NCBI GenBank assembly: GCA_024803745.1
Contig: JANJXV010000025.1
Location: forward strand, 18,987,110 to 19,051,109
DNA length: 64,000 bases
Source: Megascapheus bottae
Lineage: Eukaryota > Chordata > Mammalia > Rodentia > Geomyidae
Direction: 5' to 3'
In this document: one piece after another, positions 33,815 through 44,730 of the stretch
Layout: each line of letters starts with the position of its first letter
How positions within the stretch are numbered: the first letter of the stretch is position 1
Notes under the pieces: model-generated
Seen by the model: the letters and a program-made list of their open reading frames with translations, nothing else
The model's database searches: none
Told to the model about the DNA's origin: nothing
Made by a program: the position numbers and the translations under genes

Positions 33815-33998
33815 GACATTTTAGACTGCGGTTCAAAGCCAGCCCTGGCACTAAAGATCGTGAGACTCTTTATCTCCACCAGAAAACCAGATGTGCCTCA
33901 AGTGTTAGATGTAGCTCAAGTAGCCTTGAGCTGAAGCGCTCAGGGACAGCACCCAGGCCCACAGGTCAAGCCCCAGGACTGAAGGAAAAAAAAAAAAA
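33815..33998 (+). repeat. B1-like/Geo SINE lacking its head
   Basis: From 'tagactgcggttcaaagcc' to 'caagccccaggactg' plus an A13 tail. Contains a short repeat of 'agatgt(g/a)..ctcaag'. Confidence 0.82.
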
Positions 33999-34167
33999 GC
34001 TGTATTTTTTTCCTATCGTTCCTCTCTCTTCCCCTTTTGATTCACACTTGTCTTCATTGTAGGGGAACTCTTCTTGAATTCAGCTGCTGTTTTGCTCTGT
34101 CCTACCATCCGTTTTACCTAAAATTTCATCCTATTCTTTGCCCTTTGTCACCTAATGCACCCTTTCA

Positions 34168-34358
34168 GTTATTGAAGTGCTTTTCAACCTTGGCCGCACA
34201 TCACAGTCACCCAGGGAGTTAAAAAAAAAAATACTGAGTCCCAGGCCCCAGCCAAGCTCTTCTTACTTAATTGTCCTGGGTTGGAGCCCAGGCAGCAGTA
34301 TTTTTAAAAGACTCCCTGAATGATTCTAAATATACAGTCAGGACTGAGAGTTGCAGTA
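34168..34358 (+). mobile_element. MER5-type hAT (Charlie) nonautonomous DNA transposon
   Basis: Near-palindromic ends: 'ttttcaaccttggccgcaca' at one side and 'actccctgaatgattc' with 'gtcaggactgagag' at the other. The middle includes 'cagtatttttaaaagact', characteristic of MER5A/B. It encodes no transposase. Confidence 0.8.
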
Positions 34359-34850
34359 AAGCCTCCTGCAGTACCAGTGGGCAGAGTGAATTACTCCCTC
34401 TTCTGCACGCTCAACGCCCTGAGCTTTCCCATCGCTCATGAAATTTAATGATCATTGTATTAAAGTTAGTGCTCATAGCAAGTATTCAGTAAATGCTGAA
34501 GGTTCTCACAACCCTTCCCAACTGCACTTTTATCCTCACCATGGAACAGGAACAGTGGAGTGGGTGTTTCACATTCAGCGACACTGGGGGACTTCTTTTG
34601 GGATTTTTATGACCCTGCCATCCCAGCCTCCACACACACCTTCACTATCTCAGCAGAGAACCTGGGTCTAGTGTTTATCTGTTTAGATGCCATGCAAGGT
34701 AAAGCATTAATGTTTGAATCCAAACATTACCTGCCTTGTGTATCTCTCCTTCGCGTCCCTGGACATCAGTTTTATGTCAGATCCTGCTACTTTGCCTTTG
34801 TTTCTTTTTTTAAATTACTAACTTCATGTTTTCATGTTTGTCATTTTATT
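34359..34850. other. Unclassified intron
   Basis: 34455-34505 ('attcagtaaatgctgaagg') may be a MIR tail. No exon. Confidence 0.35.
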
Positions 34851-34852
34851 GG

Positions 34853-35045
34853 ATTTTTTTTTCAGTCCTGGGGCTTGAACTTAGGGCCTGAGCACTGTCC
34901 TTGAGCTTTCTCAAGGGTAATGCTCTACCACTTGAGCCACAGTACCACTTCCAGCTTTTTCTATGTATGTGGTGCCAAGAAATTGAACCCAGGTCTTCAT
35001 GCATGCTAGACAAGCACTCTACCACTAGGCCAAACTCCTATCCCC
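34853..35045 (-). repeat. IDL-Geo-type SINE
   Basis: Reverse copy from 'cagtcctggggcttgaac' to 'taggccaaactcctatcccc'. It accounts for the open frames at 34560-35221. Confidence 0.9.
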
Positions 35046-35231
35046 TACTTTATCTTTCAGCAGCCAATTGTCAGGTACTCTTTATAAAAGGCCTTCTGAA
35101 AATCCAGACAAATTATAGTCTGTGTCCCCAAACTGACAAACTTCTGAATTCCATCTTTCCATTGCTTGACAATTTTAAGTGGAGCCAGTACTCTTCTGTT
35201 TATTTGCCTGTGTCTCACTGACCTTGACATG

Positions 35232-35672
35232 TGTGTCTGAGATGGTTCTGGGTATTGAACTCAGAACCTGGATGCCATCCCTGAGCTTTTCTGCTCAGAG
35301 CTAGTGCTGTACCACTTGAGCCACAGCAACTTCTTAGTAGTTAATTGAAGATAAGAGTCTCACGAGCTGGGCACGGTGGCTCACACCTGTAATCCTAGCT
35401 TACTCAGGAGGCTGAGATCTGAGGATTGCAGTTCAAAGCCAGTCTGAGCACTAAAAGTCTGTGAGACTCTTATCTCCAATTAACTTGCCAGAAAACTGGA
35501 AGTGGTGCTGTAGCTCAATTGGTAGAATGCTAGCCTTAAGCTGAATTGCTCAGGGACAGCACCCAGGCCCAGAATTCAAGTCCCATGACTGAAGCAAGCT
35601 TTAAAGTACAATCCTCAAAACTCAGCCTCCTGAGTAACTAGGATTACAGTTATGAGCCACCAATGCCAGGCC
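35232..35672 (-). repeat. B1-like/Geo SINE split by a plus-strand SINE
   Basis: Old reverse element at 35232-35364 and 35600-35672 ('atcctcaaaactcagcctc' to 'atgccaggcc'). The break at 'gagtctcac' holds an opposite-strand copy. Confidence 0.85.
35365..35600 (+). repeat. B1-like/Geo SINE nested in opposite orientation
   Basis: 'gagctgggcacggtggctca' head, complete Geo half, little A tail. It forms an inverted arrangement with its host SINE. Confidence 0.9.
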
Positions 35673-35914
35673 TTGCCTGTTTTTATTCATTGCAAGCTTC
35701 TGAAATGCTGTTTTCTCTCCCTTTTTATTAGCATAAATTATTGGTACAAAGGGATTTCATTGTGCTATTCACACACATGCATAGAAAGTACTTTGTCACA
35801 CCACATGATCACCCTAAAAAGGGCAGAGAGCTGCCTTGAGAGGAGTTTTTAGTGAGTTTCATTAAGTTCTTTTCATCTATAATGTAATTCCCTGCTCTTT
35901 AAAAAAAATTAATT

Positions 35915-36130
35915 TCCTAGTATTTGGGCTTGAACTCAGGGGCTCCCTCTCTTGCTTGCCATTTTCCATCAGGGCTGGCATTCTTCCACTCGAGCTGCAC
36001 CTCCTGTATCAGCTTTTTGCTGGCTAATTGGAAATGAGAGTCTCATTGACTTTTCTGCTCAGGCTGGTTTCGAATTGAGGTCCTCAGATCTCATCTGCCT
36101 GAATAGGTAGGATTACAGGCATAAACCACC
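35915..36130 (-). repeat. B1-like/Geo SINE
   Basis: 'agtatttgggcttgaactca' to 'ataaaccaccagcctgc' in reverse. Confidence 0.85.
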
Positions 36131-36447
36131 AGCCTGCTCTTTGTGATACCAAACATTGTTGGGCATGTACATGGACATGCTGTGTTGAGTATCTCAGCTC
36201 CCCAGATAAAGGAGGAAATCCTAGATGTTAGTTGGTCTGGAGGGGAGAAGAGATGGAGAGAGCTGAGTATGAAAAGCAGCAGTTAATTTTTATCAGCAAA
36301 ACCAGAAACCCATAATAATACCTCCTGCATGAGTCCCTGGCTGTCAGGGAGGCCGAGCTGGCAGGGTTTCCCTTCTTCAAATTCATCCGGAAGGAAGCAG
36401 ATTGCGTTTAACTATCTATGTTTTCCTATCAGAATACTATTTCTAAT

Positions 36448-36530
36448 CAGGGGTGTGTGTAGTTCAGGGGCAAAATACTTAGCATGTACATGGTCCTGGA
36501 TTCAATTCCCAGTTCCAAAAACAAACCAAG
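36448..36530 (+). repeat. ID-like monomer
   Basis: 'ggtgtgtgtagttcaggggc', 'cttagcatgtacatggtcct' and 'gattcaattcccagttcc' followed by an A-rich tail: a tRNA/ID-type element without a Geo half. Confidence 0.7.
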
Positions 36531-37702
36531 CAAATGAAATTGTATTTATTTAACATCCTCAGCTCAGAAAGTATTGGGGTGGTGGTTACTGCTGCCCCCT
36601 CAGAACCACAACCTGGCAGTGGGTCCCCAGCAGTTGGCACACAATGGTACTTCTTAGTTAATGAATATTTAACTCGTAAAGGCAATTTTGAACCCAAATT
36701 TAAGGAAATTCTTCCTTTCTGTTTTCTTAAGGTCCCCGACATAATAAGAAATAAGGTGTGGTAGAACTGAGCCTAGTGATAAATTTCACTAGGGTACAAT
36801 TAGATTAATTTAAAATCTGTACAATGTGTGTTTTTCTTGTATACTTTGTGATCATCTGGAGTAACTCACTAACCTTTCCTATCTTGAGTCGTTTATTAAA
36901 CAGCAAACTATTGCCTAGTTCCCTTAGAAGTTATACAAATTAATTAATGTTTGGAAAATGACTCAAAAATTTAAATCAGTCTATAAATATCAGACAGTAC
37001 ATTTTTCCCTGCTGAGTGGCCCAGGTAATTCATAGCCTCTTTATAATAAAGGTAAAAATAGTGTACTTGGCTCTATAATTAAATGTGATTTGTATGTAGT
37101 TCATATCATCTTTATAATCTAGGACCCATTTAAAAGAACTGATTCGTACTTCATAACTATAATAAAAGAATTTTATGATTTATGAAAAGTATTTATCTAC
37201 AGTGACTGATCTAGACATTGTGTCTTCAGCTATTTCTGAGTTCTTCGAGTCTACTCAAAGTTCATAATTAACCTGTTAATACTTATGGCTATGGTTATCT
37301 TTAAATCCTTACTTGACTTCAAAATTCTAATATTTAATCCTTGAGAAACCTATTCAACTTTGCTATCCTCCAAGGCTCCTATGTCAAGATTTATCACTTT
37401 TATATTATAGTCATTAAAACTGAACAAAATCTTAATAGTCCTTTTATTAACTACCATACTGACTTTGTATAGTTGAAATCGCCACATGTTAATTGGATTT
37501 AATTAACTATTTTAAACTACACAAAGTCTTGACAGTAGACAATAGCACAGGGAACTCATGAGCAATAAAACCGGAGTCAATATTGCTACTTTATTAAAAC
37601 TTAATGAAACTATTCATAATCTTATTTATTGTTTGCAAGAAGAAAACTGTATTCATTGTGAAGACAAAAATATCTACTGAAAACAAGTTTCTTATCATCT
37701 AG
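36531..37702 (+). other. SINE-free intron ahead of exon B
   Basis: AT-rich sequence without recognised repeats. The overlapping frames at 36479-36764 on both strands have no splice support. Confidence 0.45.
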
Positions 37703-37823
37703 GTAAACATTCAGAAATTAGTCAAAGGGTCTACCGTACCCAACCTCACGGTTCTGCCATCTGCTCATCGCAATGATCCCCATTTTACCCCTGTACCTGT
37801 GTTACAGAAGGATGCCAATAAAG
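37703..37823 (+). CDS. Internal exon B of the split gene (tentatively IQCH-like)
   Basis: A 121-nt exon, phase 0 in and phase 1 out, with acceptor 'ttatcatctag' and donor 'gttagt'. It joins exon A in frame and encodes 40 residues plus one base, beginning VNIQKLVKG and including [18 protein letters not shown] and [11 protein letters not shown]. Proline, histidine and basic residues are frequent. There is no membrane segment or classical motif. The exon is uninterrupted and its codons look constrained, unlike the surrounding intron. A 27-kb intron precedes it and a 6-kb intron follows. The same remarks on identity apply as for exon A. Confidence 0.8.
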
Positions 37824-37864
37824 GTTAGTGACTCAATAGCTATGTTGTGCTATATAGCACTGAG

Positions 37865-37965
37865 CTATAATCAAGGGCCTGGCTTTGGACTCTGGCTCAG
37901 CCACAGATTTTCTTTTGTGACCTCAGACAGGTCACACCCTCTGGCCTGAACATCCTCCCATGTGA
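37865..37965 (+). repeat. MIR fragment
   Basis: 'tttggactctggctcagcca' and 'gtgacctcagacaggtcaca' match the MIR core in the forward sense. Confidence 0.7.
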
Positions 37966-37989
37966 CATACTATTTTCTTTTGTTTTGTG

Positions 37990-38192
37990 TGTCAGTATTG
38001 GGGCTTGAGTTCCGGTTCAAGATAATCTCCCTTAGCTTGAGCCACAGCTCCACTTCTGGTTGTTTGTTTGTTAACTGGACATTAGAGTCTCACAGACATT
38101 TCTATCTGAGCTGGATTTGATCCATGATCCTCAGGTCTCAGCCTCCTGAGTAGCTAGGATTACTGATGTTAGCAACTGGCACCTGCCTAGAT
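37990..38192 (-). repeat. B1-like/Geo SINE
   Basis: 'cagtattggggcttgagttc' to 'gttagcaactggcacctgcc' in reverse. Confidence 0.85.
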
Positions 38193-38803
38193 TCCTCAGA
38201 ATTCCTGGTTCCTAGAGTTTTAGCCAGTGTTTTGTAAATTTGAAATGTTGATTGAATGAATGAACAAATGAACATAAAATGTCACAATATAACCATCTTT
38301 ACTTTTTTCTACTATTTAATTTAATAGATAAAAGTATGCCTAAAAGAATGCCTATTTGGATCTCCTTTCCTAGCTTAAAGATAACTGAGTGAAGCGGTCT
38401 TCTGCTATTTCTATCTAACTTTCTGTTACATGGAGTATTTAATACCCACAGTTAGTTCCCAAGGGTTCTCTGGCATCTAGGATTCAAAGCCATTTATCTT
38501 CTAACTATTATATCTGTCTGCTGACCTCCCTTTGTTATAATAGAGAACCTTGGATCAGTATAAGTCTCTGAATCTGTTGAGCTTCCCACAACTGTAATTA
38601 TTTCTTTCCTAGTTATGAATCATTGCTCAGAAATCTTTGTGACACCTGCTTTCTAATTAGCTTATGTAATATTTACAGAATAACACCAGTAGAGTTTCTA
38701 TTCTATTTCAATTTTATCTTGTATCTTTATTCTGGATTAAATTAAGATGAATGAAATAGTCAACAAATGAATCTATCAATCCCTACAACTTAAAAAAATT
38801 ACT
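38193..38803. other. Unclassified AT-rich intron
   Basis: A possible L2 end near 38245-38275 ('gattgaatgaatgaac'). Nothing else. Confidence 0.4.
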
Positions 38804-38805
38804 GC

Positions 38806-39062
38806 TGGGGCCAGTGGCTTACACCTGAAATCCTAACTATACTGGAAGCTAGAGTCTGAGGATCACAGTTTAAAGCCAGCCCAGGCAGGAAAGTCGTGAA
38901 ACTCATTTCCAGTTAACAAGCAAAAATCCCTGGAAGTGGGAATGTGGTTCAAGTGATAGAGCACTAGACTTGAGCAAAATTTGCCCAGAGACAGTGCCCA
39001 GGCCCTGAGTTCAAGCGCTGGGACCAGAAGAACAACCAAACTCCCTTTCCCCCCAAAAAACT
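38806..39062 (+). repeat. B1-like/Geo SINE
   Basis: 'gctggggccagtggcttaca' head. The Geo half 'gggaatgtggttcaagtgat' ends at 'caagcgctgggaccag', with an A/C-rich tail. Confidence 0.85.
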
Positions 39063-39695
39063 ATACAACAAAGGAAAATCTATAATTATGGTAACTTGGT
39101 CCAAAAAAATCACATTTAATATTATTTTATATTTTGTTTAATTATTTAGTCATTTTTATTAAAGTAATGATTTTATACTTTATATTAGTTTATAATGTAT
39201 TTGTGTTTTTGTATTAATGCCTATCAAGTGTTTAATATTTAATTATATTTAAATTATCTACTAGAGAACATATGGGTCATCATAATAATCAGCTAATCAA
39301 CATGTATTTCTGGAGTGCTTGCCACTGGTTCAATGTAATATGAGCATCTGGAAAGATGCAGACATACTAAATGGATTCTATAAATGTTCTTGATGTCCTT
39401 ACCTGTCATCTCAATCTTCCCCTGGGTCTGTACAAGTCCAGAGTGAGATAAACTATTAACAACATCCACAAGCAAAGCTGTTTTTGGAATATCCACAATG
39501 GAATTCCCAACTCTTTTTTAGTTATCTGATTAAATCCAAGAAAGAAAGCTTCCTTATCACCCAGTGGATAAAGGTACAAGTTTCATGGTACACAAATAAA
39601 AATTTCAATTCAGGTCCTGTGCAGTCTCAGGAAAGAGGTCTGAATAAAGGAAGGTGGACCTGACCCAACCACCACCTACATCTCCATTCCAGGCA
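39063..39695. other. AT-rich unclassified intron
   Basis: Very AT-rich at 39100-39260. No features. Confidence 0.4.
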
Positions 39696-39699
39696 CTCA

Positions 39700-39990
39700 G
39701 CTCTCCAGGCTCTGGCCTCTCAGTCCCTTCTCAGGCCAATGGTGTTTTTATATCAGGTCCTCAACAAGGACCTTCAGCTCTGCCTGTGAAAGTGACTTTC
39801 TCTAACCCCCATCTTTTCCCTATACAGATTGTTTCACTTTATAATGATGTATTTATCTGTGAGTCTATTTACAGTCCTCACCACTGGAGACTATGTGACT
39901 TTCCTGCTTTGCCACTGCACTCCCAGCCCTCAGAATAGTTCCTGACACATTAAATAGACACACTCACTTGAATGAGTGAATGACAGATGG
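39700..39990 (+). repeat. L2 3'-end fragment
   Basis: 'gatgtatttatctgtgagtc' ... 'tcctgacacattaaatagac' ... 'actcacttgaatgagtgaat' follows the order of the L2 3' end. The frame at 39654-39938 is within it. Confidence 0.5.
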
Positions 39991-40147
39991 ATTTCCATGC
40001 TATAACCTATTCAACAGGAAACTGAGAGTGGAATAAGGATACACTAAATAAATGGTGTTAGAGTAGAAACCTATAAACCAATAACTGGTTCACAGGAGAA
40101 TTGAAAGAACATTTTTTAGTAATTTTTAGTAATATTGAAATAAATTG

Positions 40148-40337
40148 GGCTGAGAGTATGGCTTAGTGCTAGAGTGCTAGCTTAGCATGCACTAAGCCTT
40201 GAGTTCCATTCCTTGGTAATCACATATACAGAAAAAGACAGACTTGGCACTGTGACTCAAGTGGTAGAGCTCTATCCTTGAGCAAAAGAAGCTCAAAGAC
40301 AGTGCCCAAGTTCAAGCCCCAGGATTGTATAAAAAAA
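40148..40337 (+). repeat. IDL-Geo-type SINE
   Basis: 'ggctgagagtatggcttag' left half, right half slightly shortened, A tail. Confidence 0.9.
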
Positions 40338-40342
40338 ATCAT

Positions 40343-40530
40343 AGGGCCAAGAGTTTGGCCTAGTGGTAGAGTGCTTGCCTAGCATGCACAAAGACCCGGG
40401 TTTAATTCGTTGGTACCACATACATAGAAAAAATTCGGAAGTGCTCAGGCCCTGAGTTCAAGCCCCAGAACTGGCAAAAAAAAAAAAAAAAAAAAAAAAA
40501 AAGAAAAGAGAAAAGAAAAAAAAGAGAAAA
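40343..40530 (+). repeat. IDL-Geo-type SINE with internal deletion and long A tail
   Basis: 'gggccaagagtttggcctag' left half. The right half jumps from 'cggaagtg' to 'ctcaggccctgag', a deletion of about 55 bp. The tail is A27 plus AAAAG repeats. It follows another copy head to tail. Confidence 0.9.
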
Positions 40531-40666
40531 AATAATAAGTGGTTGCAAAACTGGCTTTTCCATAAGGTGGGGTTGGGGGTTGAGTATCCCTTCACCAGAA
40601 GGATTTTGTGTTCATGTTTACACAGAAGAGTTAATGATCAGGTATTTTTAGTATTAGTATTAGTAT

Positions 40667-40860
40667 TAGTATTTGCCAGTCCTGGGGCTTCTTGAACTTA
40701 GGGCCTGGACACTGTCTGTGGACAGGTTTTGCTCAAGGCTAGTGCTCTGTCACTTGAGCCACAGTACTATTTTCTGTATATGTGGTACTGAGGAATTGAA
40801 CCCAGGTCTTCATGCATGCTAGGCAAACACTCTACCTCAAGGCCACACTCCTGGACCTAA
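40667..40860 (-). repeat. IDL-Geo-type SINE
   Basis: Preceded by (TAGTAT)n-like tail sequence at 40645-40670. Reverse copy ends 'ggccacactcctggacc'. Confidence 0.88.
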
Positions 40861-40971
40861 ACGATCAGTTTTTTTAAAAAAAAATATGAATTAATCTTAA
40901 TACTTACTGAGTTGTGCAAGAGTCTAATCGAAGTCAAGATTTAGCATTCCACTGAAAAATTATCCAGTAAT

Positions 40972-40973
<2 letters not shown>

Positions 40974-41012
<39 letters not shown>
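40974..41012. repeat. (GT)n microsatellite
   Basis: 39 bp of pure GT at the tail of the next minus-strand SINE. Confidence 0.95.
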
Positions 41013-41014
<2 letters not shown>

Positions 41015-41152
41015 TTGGGGCTCGAACTCAGGGCTTGCGTGTGTCCCGAGGTTTTTGCTCAAGGGTGATGTTTGAGCCATGGCTCCACTTTTGCTTTTTG
41101 GGTAGTTAGTTAGAGATAAGCATCTCACAAACTTTCCTGCCCAGGCTAGAAG
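41013..41152 (-). repeat. B1-like/Geo SINE, head missing
   Basis: 'cttggggctcgaactcaggg' to 'tttcctgcccaggctagaag' in reverse, joined to an opposite-strand Geo module. Confidence 0.8.
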
Positions 41153-41164
41153 CTTTAATTAAAA

Positions 41165-41245
41165 ACAAAACTGGAAGTGGCACTGTGGCTCAAAGTGGTA
41201 GAGAGCTAGCCTTGAGCTAAAGTGCTCAGGCCCAGGTCCAGAGAG
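41165..41245 (+). repeat. Geo module, head-to-head with the previous SINE
   Basis: 'aactggaagtggcactgtgg' to 'caggcccaggtccagag', followed by a GA tail to 41290. Confidence 0.8.
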
Positions 41246-41334
41246 AGAGAGGGAGAGAGAAGGAGAGAAAGGGGAGAAAGAGAGAGCAGGGGGGAGAAAG
41301 ATTGAGATTGATTCTAAATTTGAGAGGAGGAAGC

Positions 41335-42045
41335 ATTTAAAACCTTTTTATTGAAAAGGTGATGAGCAGGGGAGTTACAGTTACACAAATAAGGTATGAG
41401 TACATTTGTCTTTAAACACTGTTACCCCATCCTTCATTTTCTCCCGCTTACATCCTCCCACTCCCCTCCCCCAAGCTGTCATATCCAACATAGTGTCAAG
41501 TGAGTATAAATGTTCCATTAGTTCATCCTTTATCCAGCTATTTCCCCTTCCATATATTTAATAATCTTATATACAAGACACAAAACACAGAAAACTAAAA
41601 GAAACAACAACTACAAAAACTACAAAAAGGGCATAGTAAGAACTACTTGTTTCCAGGTCTTGAAGTTCATATTGATATGCTTCATTATATATGGTCCTAT
41701 CCACTAAGAAATTGGGTTATTAAGATCCTCTGTTAAGAATATCATAGACATGGGCTGGGGAATGTGGCTTAGTGCTAGAATGCTAGTCTAGTCATACATG
41801 AAATCCTGGGTTCCATTGCTTAGTAAGTGCCACATAAACAAGAAAAAGCCAGAGGTGGCACTGTGGCTCATGTGGTAGAGTGCTAACCTTGAACAAAGGA
41901 AGCTCAGGGACCGTGACCAGGTCAAATACAAGCCCCAGGACTGGCAAAGAAAAAAGAATATCATAGACATAGTTAAGTTATTACAAATGAGGGAAACCAT
42001 GTTATCTACTTTTCTATGGATCTGGCTTACTGGAAAAAGCATTTT
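41335..42045 (-). mobile_element. L1 3'UTR fragment interrupted by a SINE
   Basis: 'ctttttattgaaaaggtgat', C-rich 'cccactcccctcccccaagc', and 'acaaatgagggaaaccatg' parallel the L1 at 2203-3672 in the same order. The element is split at 41752 by an IDL-Geo-type SINE. No ORF2 part is left. Confidence 0.65.
41752..41953 (+). repeat. IDL-Geo-type SINE with perfect 17-bp target duplication
   Basis: AAGAATATCATAGACAT stands at 41735-41751 and again at 41954-41970. The element between is complete (gggctggggaatgtggct to ggactggcaaagaaaa), so this is a young insertion into the L1 remnant. Confidence 0.95.
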
Positions 42046-42600
42046 TTAAAGTATTAAAAGTTCAATTTTATTATTTTCTGGGTACTTTAGGAATATCTGA
42101 TTTATATACGTACTTATTTATCTCTCTAAGCTAATCAAGACAGAGCTCCTTTGAGAGTCTTTGTGATTTAATGTATTAAGGCCAACAAGTGAATTTTGCA
42201 CTTACCATGAGAGGAATGGGGCTTTGTGAATTACAGTTACACAGACACTCAAACATGGAGCATACAGACTCCACAATTTTAGCCATGTATGAAAAGCATA
42301 CACAGAATGTGAACTAAAAAATAAAGAGACTAAGAGATTGTATTCTACACTGACTTTTAAACCAACTGGAAATAGAACTCTGTGAAACATTAATCTATTC
42401 ACAACAATCACCAAATTCCCAATCACTGAAGCTACCAACAGGAAATAATTTGTCATATATAAATGAACCAAAAAAGAAAAAAATTAATAGAGGGTAGAAT
42501 TAATTTTTTAAAAAAAATTCAACGAAGTTTTGTCCAGAGTTTGAATTCACTAGCGGAGTTATAAGATGAGAAAACAGAGAAGACACATTTTGAGAGGTTG
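42046..42600. other. Unclassified intron
   Basis: No exon or repeat. The frame at 42202-42471 on the minus strand is unsupported. Confidence 0.4.
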
Positions 42601-43075
42601 AATCTCATAGTCTTTATTAATAGGCCTGTGACTGCATGGTGAACTCCTGTCTTCAAAGACCAGCAACCTGCAAATACACTTAGCACAGTTAGGAAACTGA
42701 GCCATGAAGGCCAGAGAGAAAAGAAAGGACAAAATCATGATGCCAGAGACACATGTCATGATGTAATGGTACCTGAGCTGATCCAGGCCTTAACAGGGTC
42801 AGGTCAGGGGGCAGAGTCACAGGAAACTCCCAGTCCCAGGCATTGGACCAACAGGTTTAGTAGCCTATCAGCCAAGTGCCTGCCTCTGCCTCCAGAAGTT
42901 CAGGTAAACTTACTTGGGAGGGGAGGCGTGCTTTACCTTCCCCCACCAAAAAGACAAGATGCCAGACCCAGTGGCCAAGATGGTGCCAGCCAGACACGAA
43001 CTCCCTGTTTCATTCTCCCTATTTCAGTGGGAGCCTCCCCCCAAAAAAATGTGCTTGGGAAATGAACTTTCTCTT
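42601..43075. other. GC-richer unclassified block
   Basis: 42765-43060 holds three overlapping plus-strand frames (99, 116 and 90 aa) without splice borders or family motifs. It could be an old LTR: an antisense AATAAA lies at about 42612-42617. No family is recognised. Confidence 0.3.
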
Positions 43076-43166
43076 CTCTTCCCTCTCTTCTCTTCTTCCT
43101 TCTCTCTCTCTCTCTGTTTGTCTCTTTACATTTTCTCTCTCCTTCCCTCCCCCACCCCCATTTTTC
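43076..43166. repeat. CT-rich low-complexity tract
   Basis: C/T-dominated sequence at the tail side of the next minus-strand SINE. Confidence 0.85.
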
Positions 43167-43167
43167 T

Positions 43168-43385
43168 TGTCAGTTGTGGGGCTTGAACTCAGGGCTTGGG
43201 TACTTCTCTCTTTTGTTCAAGGCTAACACTCTACCACTTTGAACCACAGTTCCACTTTTGGTGGCTAATTGGAGGTAAGAGTCTCACAAACTTTCCTGAC
43301 CCAGCTGGCTTCAAAACACAATCCAATCCTCAGATTTTGGCTCCTGAGTAGCTAGGATTATAGATGTGAGCCATTGGTGCCTGTT
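43168..43385 (-). repeat. B1-like/Geo SINE
   Basis: 'cagttgtggggcttgaactc' to 'gtgagccattggtgcctg' in reverse. Confidence 0.87.
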
Positions 43386-43699
43386 TTTGTTTTTGTTTTA
43401 ATAAAATATAACTGATTATAACAAGGGGCAGGGTTTCAAGCATACGGATTTTATTTCAGAATCAAACATCTCTTTAGCTCTTAAATGTGTGCCTCGTTTG
43501 CATTTTTAAAAAGACTAACAATATTAGCAGTTATTGAGAATGTCATAAGTGTAAGGACATTTCAGTTTGTCTTGAAATTATGTATCTACCTTAAAAATGA
43601 AATTACCTTAGTATAGCCTTATTTCATATTACTGCTATTAGAAATGATGTTTTTTCCTTGGGTTAGAATTTTAAGCTAAAATGAATATACATGGATGCT

Positions 43700-43755
<56 letters not shown>

Positions 43756-43903
43756 AAAAGGATTAGAGCACTAGAAATACTAGAATGTGGTCTTACAAAT
43801 AGGATGATGAGGGAAGTAAGTTGAACCTGTTGAAAGCTTCAGAGCTCAGAACTGGCATTGCTTGGCATCAAACTCATATGCTGTGAACTCTTCTTTTTCT
43901 TAG
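43386..43903 (+). other. Intron ahead of exon C with a (GT)n repeat
   Basis: A pure GT run lies at 43705-43753. The acceptor region at 43889-43903 is pyrimidine-rich (cttctttttcttag). Confidence 0.7.
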
Positions 43904-44032
43904 GAATTTTAAGTTTATTACAACGGGGACTGATTCCTCCAACAGCCAGGATCACCTGGCAAAATCCACCCTTCAAACACAAAGCCGTTCCTCTGCATAG
44001 TTTTGAGGAATCACACAAGGTCACAACTAAAG
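43904..44032 (+). CDS. Internal exon C of the split gene (tentatively IQCH-like)
   Basis: A 129-nt exon, phase 1 in and phase 1 out, with a strong acceptor (ttctttttcttag) and a consensus donor (AAAG/gtaaga). Joined to exon B it reads [19 protein letters not shown], then [17 protein letters not shown], ending VTTK. It is open throughout only in the predicted phase. The '[10 protein letters not shown]' turn and the proline-rich follow-on look like conserved protein. Together, exons A to C give 122 codons without a stop. An antisense SINE begins 100 bp beyond the donor. Confidence 0.82.
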
Positions 44033-44132
44033 GTAAGACAAGACACTCTTTTCTGTCATGCTTAGCTTTTGCTGGGATTTCACAGAAACTCACTCCCCTA
44101 AACTTAGCCTTCTCCATTCAGCTTTTATTCTT

Positions 44133-44328
44133 TTTTTTTTTTGCCAGTCCTGGGCTTGAGCTCAGGGCCTGAGCACTGTCCTTGGACTTTCTCAAGACTA
44201 GAGCTCTACCACTTGAGCCTCAGCACCACTTCCGGCTTTTTTGTATGTATGTGGTACCAAGGAATCGAATCCGGGTCTTCATGCATGCTAGGCAAGCACT
44301 TTAACCACTAGGCCAAACTCCCGGCCCT
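44133..44328 (-). repeat. IDL-Geo-type SINE with target duplication
   Basis: TCAGCTTTTATTCTT is repeated at 44118-44132 and 44328-44342 around a near-consensus reverse element, 100 bp after the donor of exon C. Confidence 0.93.
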
Positions 44329-44432
44329 CAGCTTTTATTCTTAATAATAGAATAAGAAGAAAATTGTAAATGTTGAATTCTACTTCAGGTTACTAAAGTA
44401 ACCTCAGCCATTTTGAAAGTACGTATGAAGAA

Positions 44433-44482
44433 GCCATGTTGTGTGTGTGTCTGTGTGCGCGCGTGCGTGTATGTGTGTGTTA
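44433..44482. repeat. Mixed GT/GCGC repeat
   Basis: 'gtgtgtgtctgtgtgcgcgc' followed by 'gtgcgtgtatgtgtgtgt'. Alternating purine-pyrimidine sequence with a CpG core. Confidence 0.85.
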
Positions 44483-44566
44483 GGAGGTTGATATTTGCAA
44501 GAGGCTTGCAGTTTGATTTGAGAAACAAAACAGATGTAATGAAGATACGTAAATAATAGTTGAAGG

Positions 44567-44730
44567 GCCAGGAGTTTGGCCTAGTGGTAAAGCGCCTGCC
44601 TAGCATGCGCGAAGCCCTAGGTTGGATTCCTTGGTGTTGTGGTTCAAATGGGAGAGTGCTAGCCTTGAGAAATCTCAAGGACAGTGCTCATGCCCTTAGT
44701 TCAATCCCCAGGACTGGTAAAAAAAAATAG
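44567..44730 (+). repeat. IDL-Geo-type SINE with internal deletion
   Basis: 'ggccaggagtttggcctagt' left half. The junction is shortened to 'ccttggtgttgtggttc', and the right half retains 'gggagagtgctagccttgag'. Confidence 0.87.

Noticed and set aside
42766..43226. Three overlapping plus-strand frames in GC-rich DNA
   Set aside because: No splice signals, no domain, and the last part runs into a CT tract and a SINE. More likely an old unclassified repeat.
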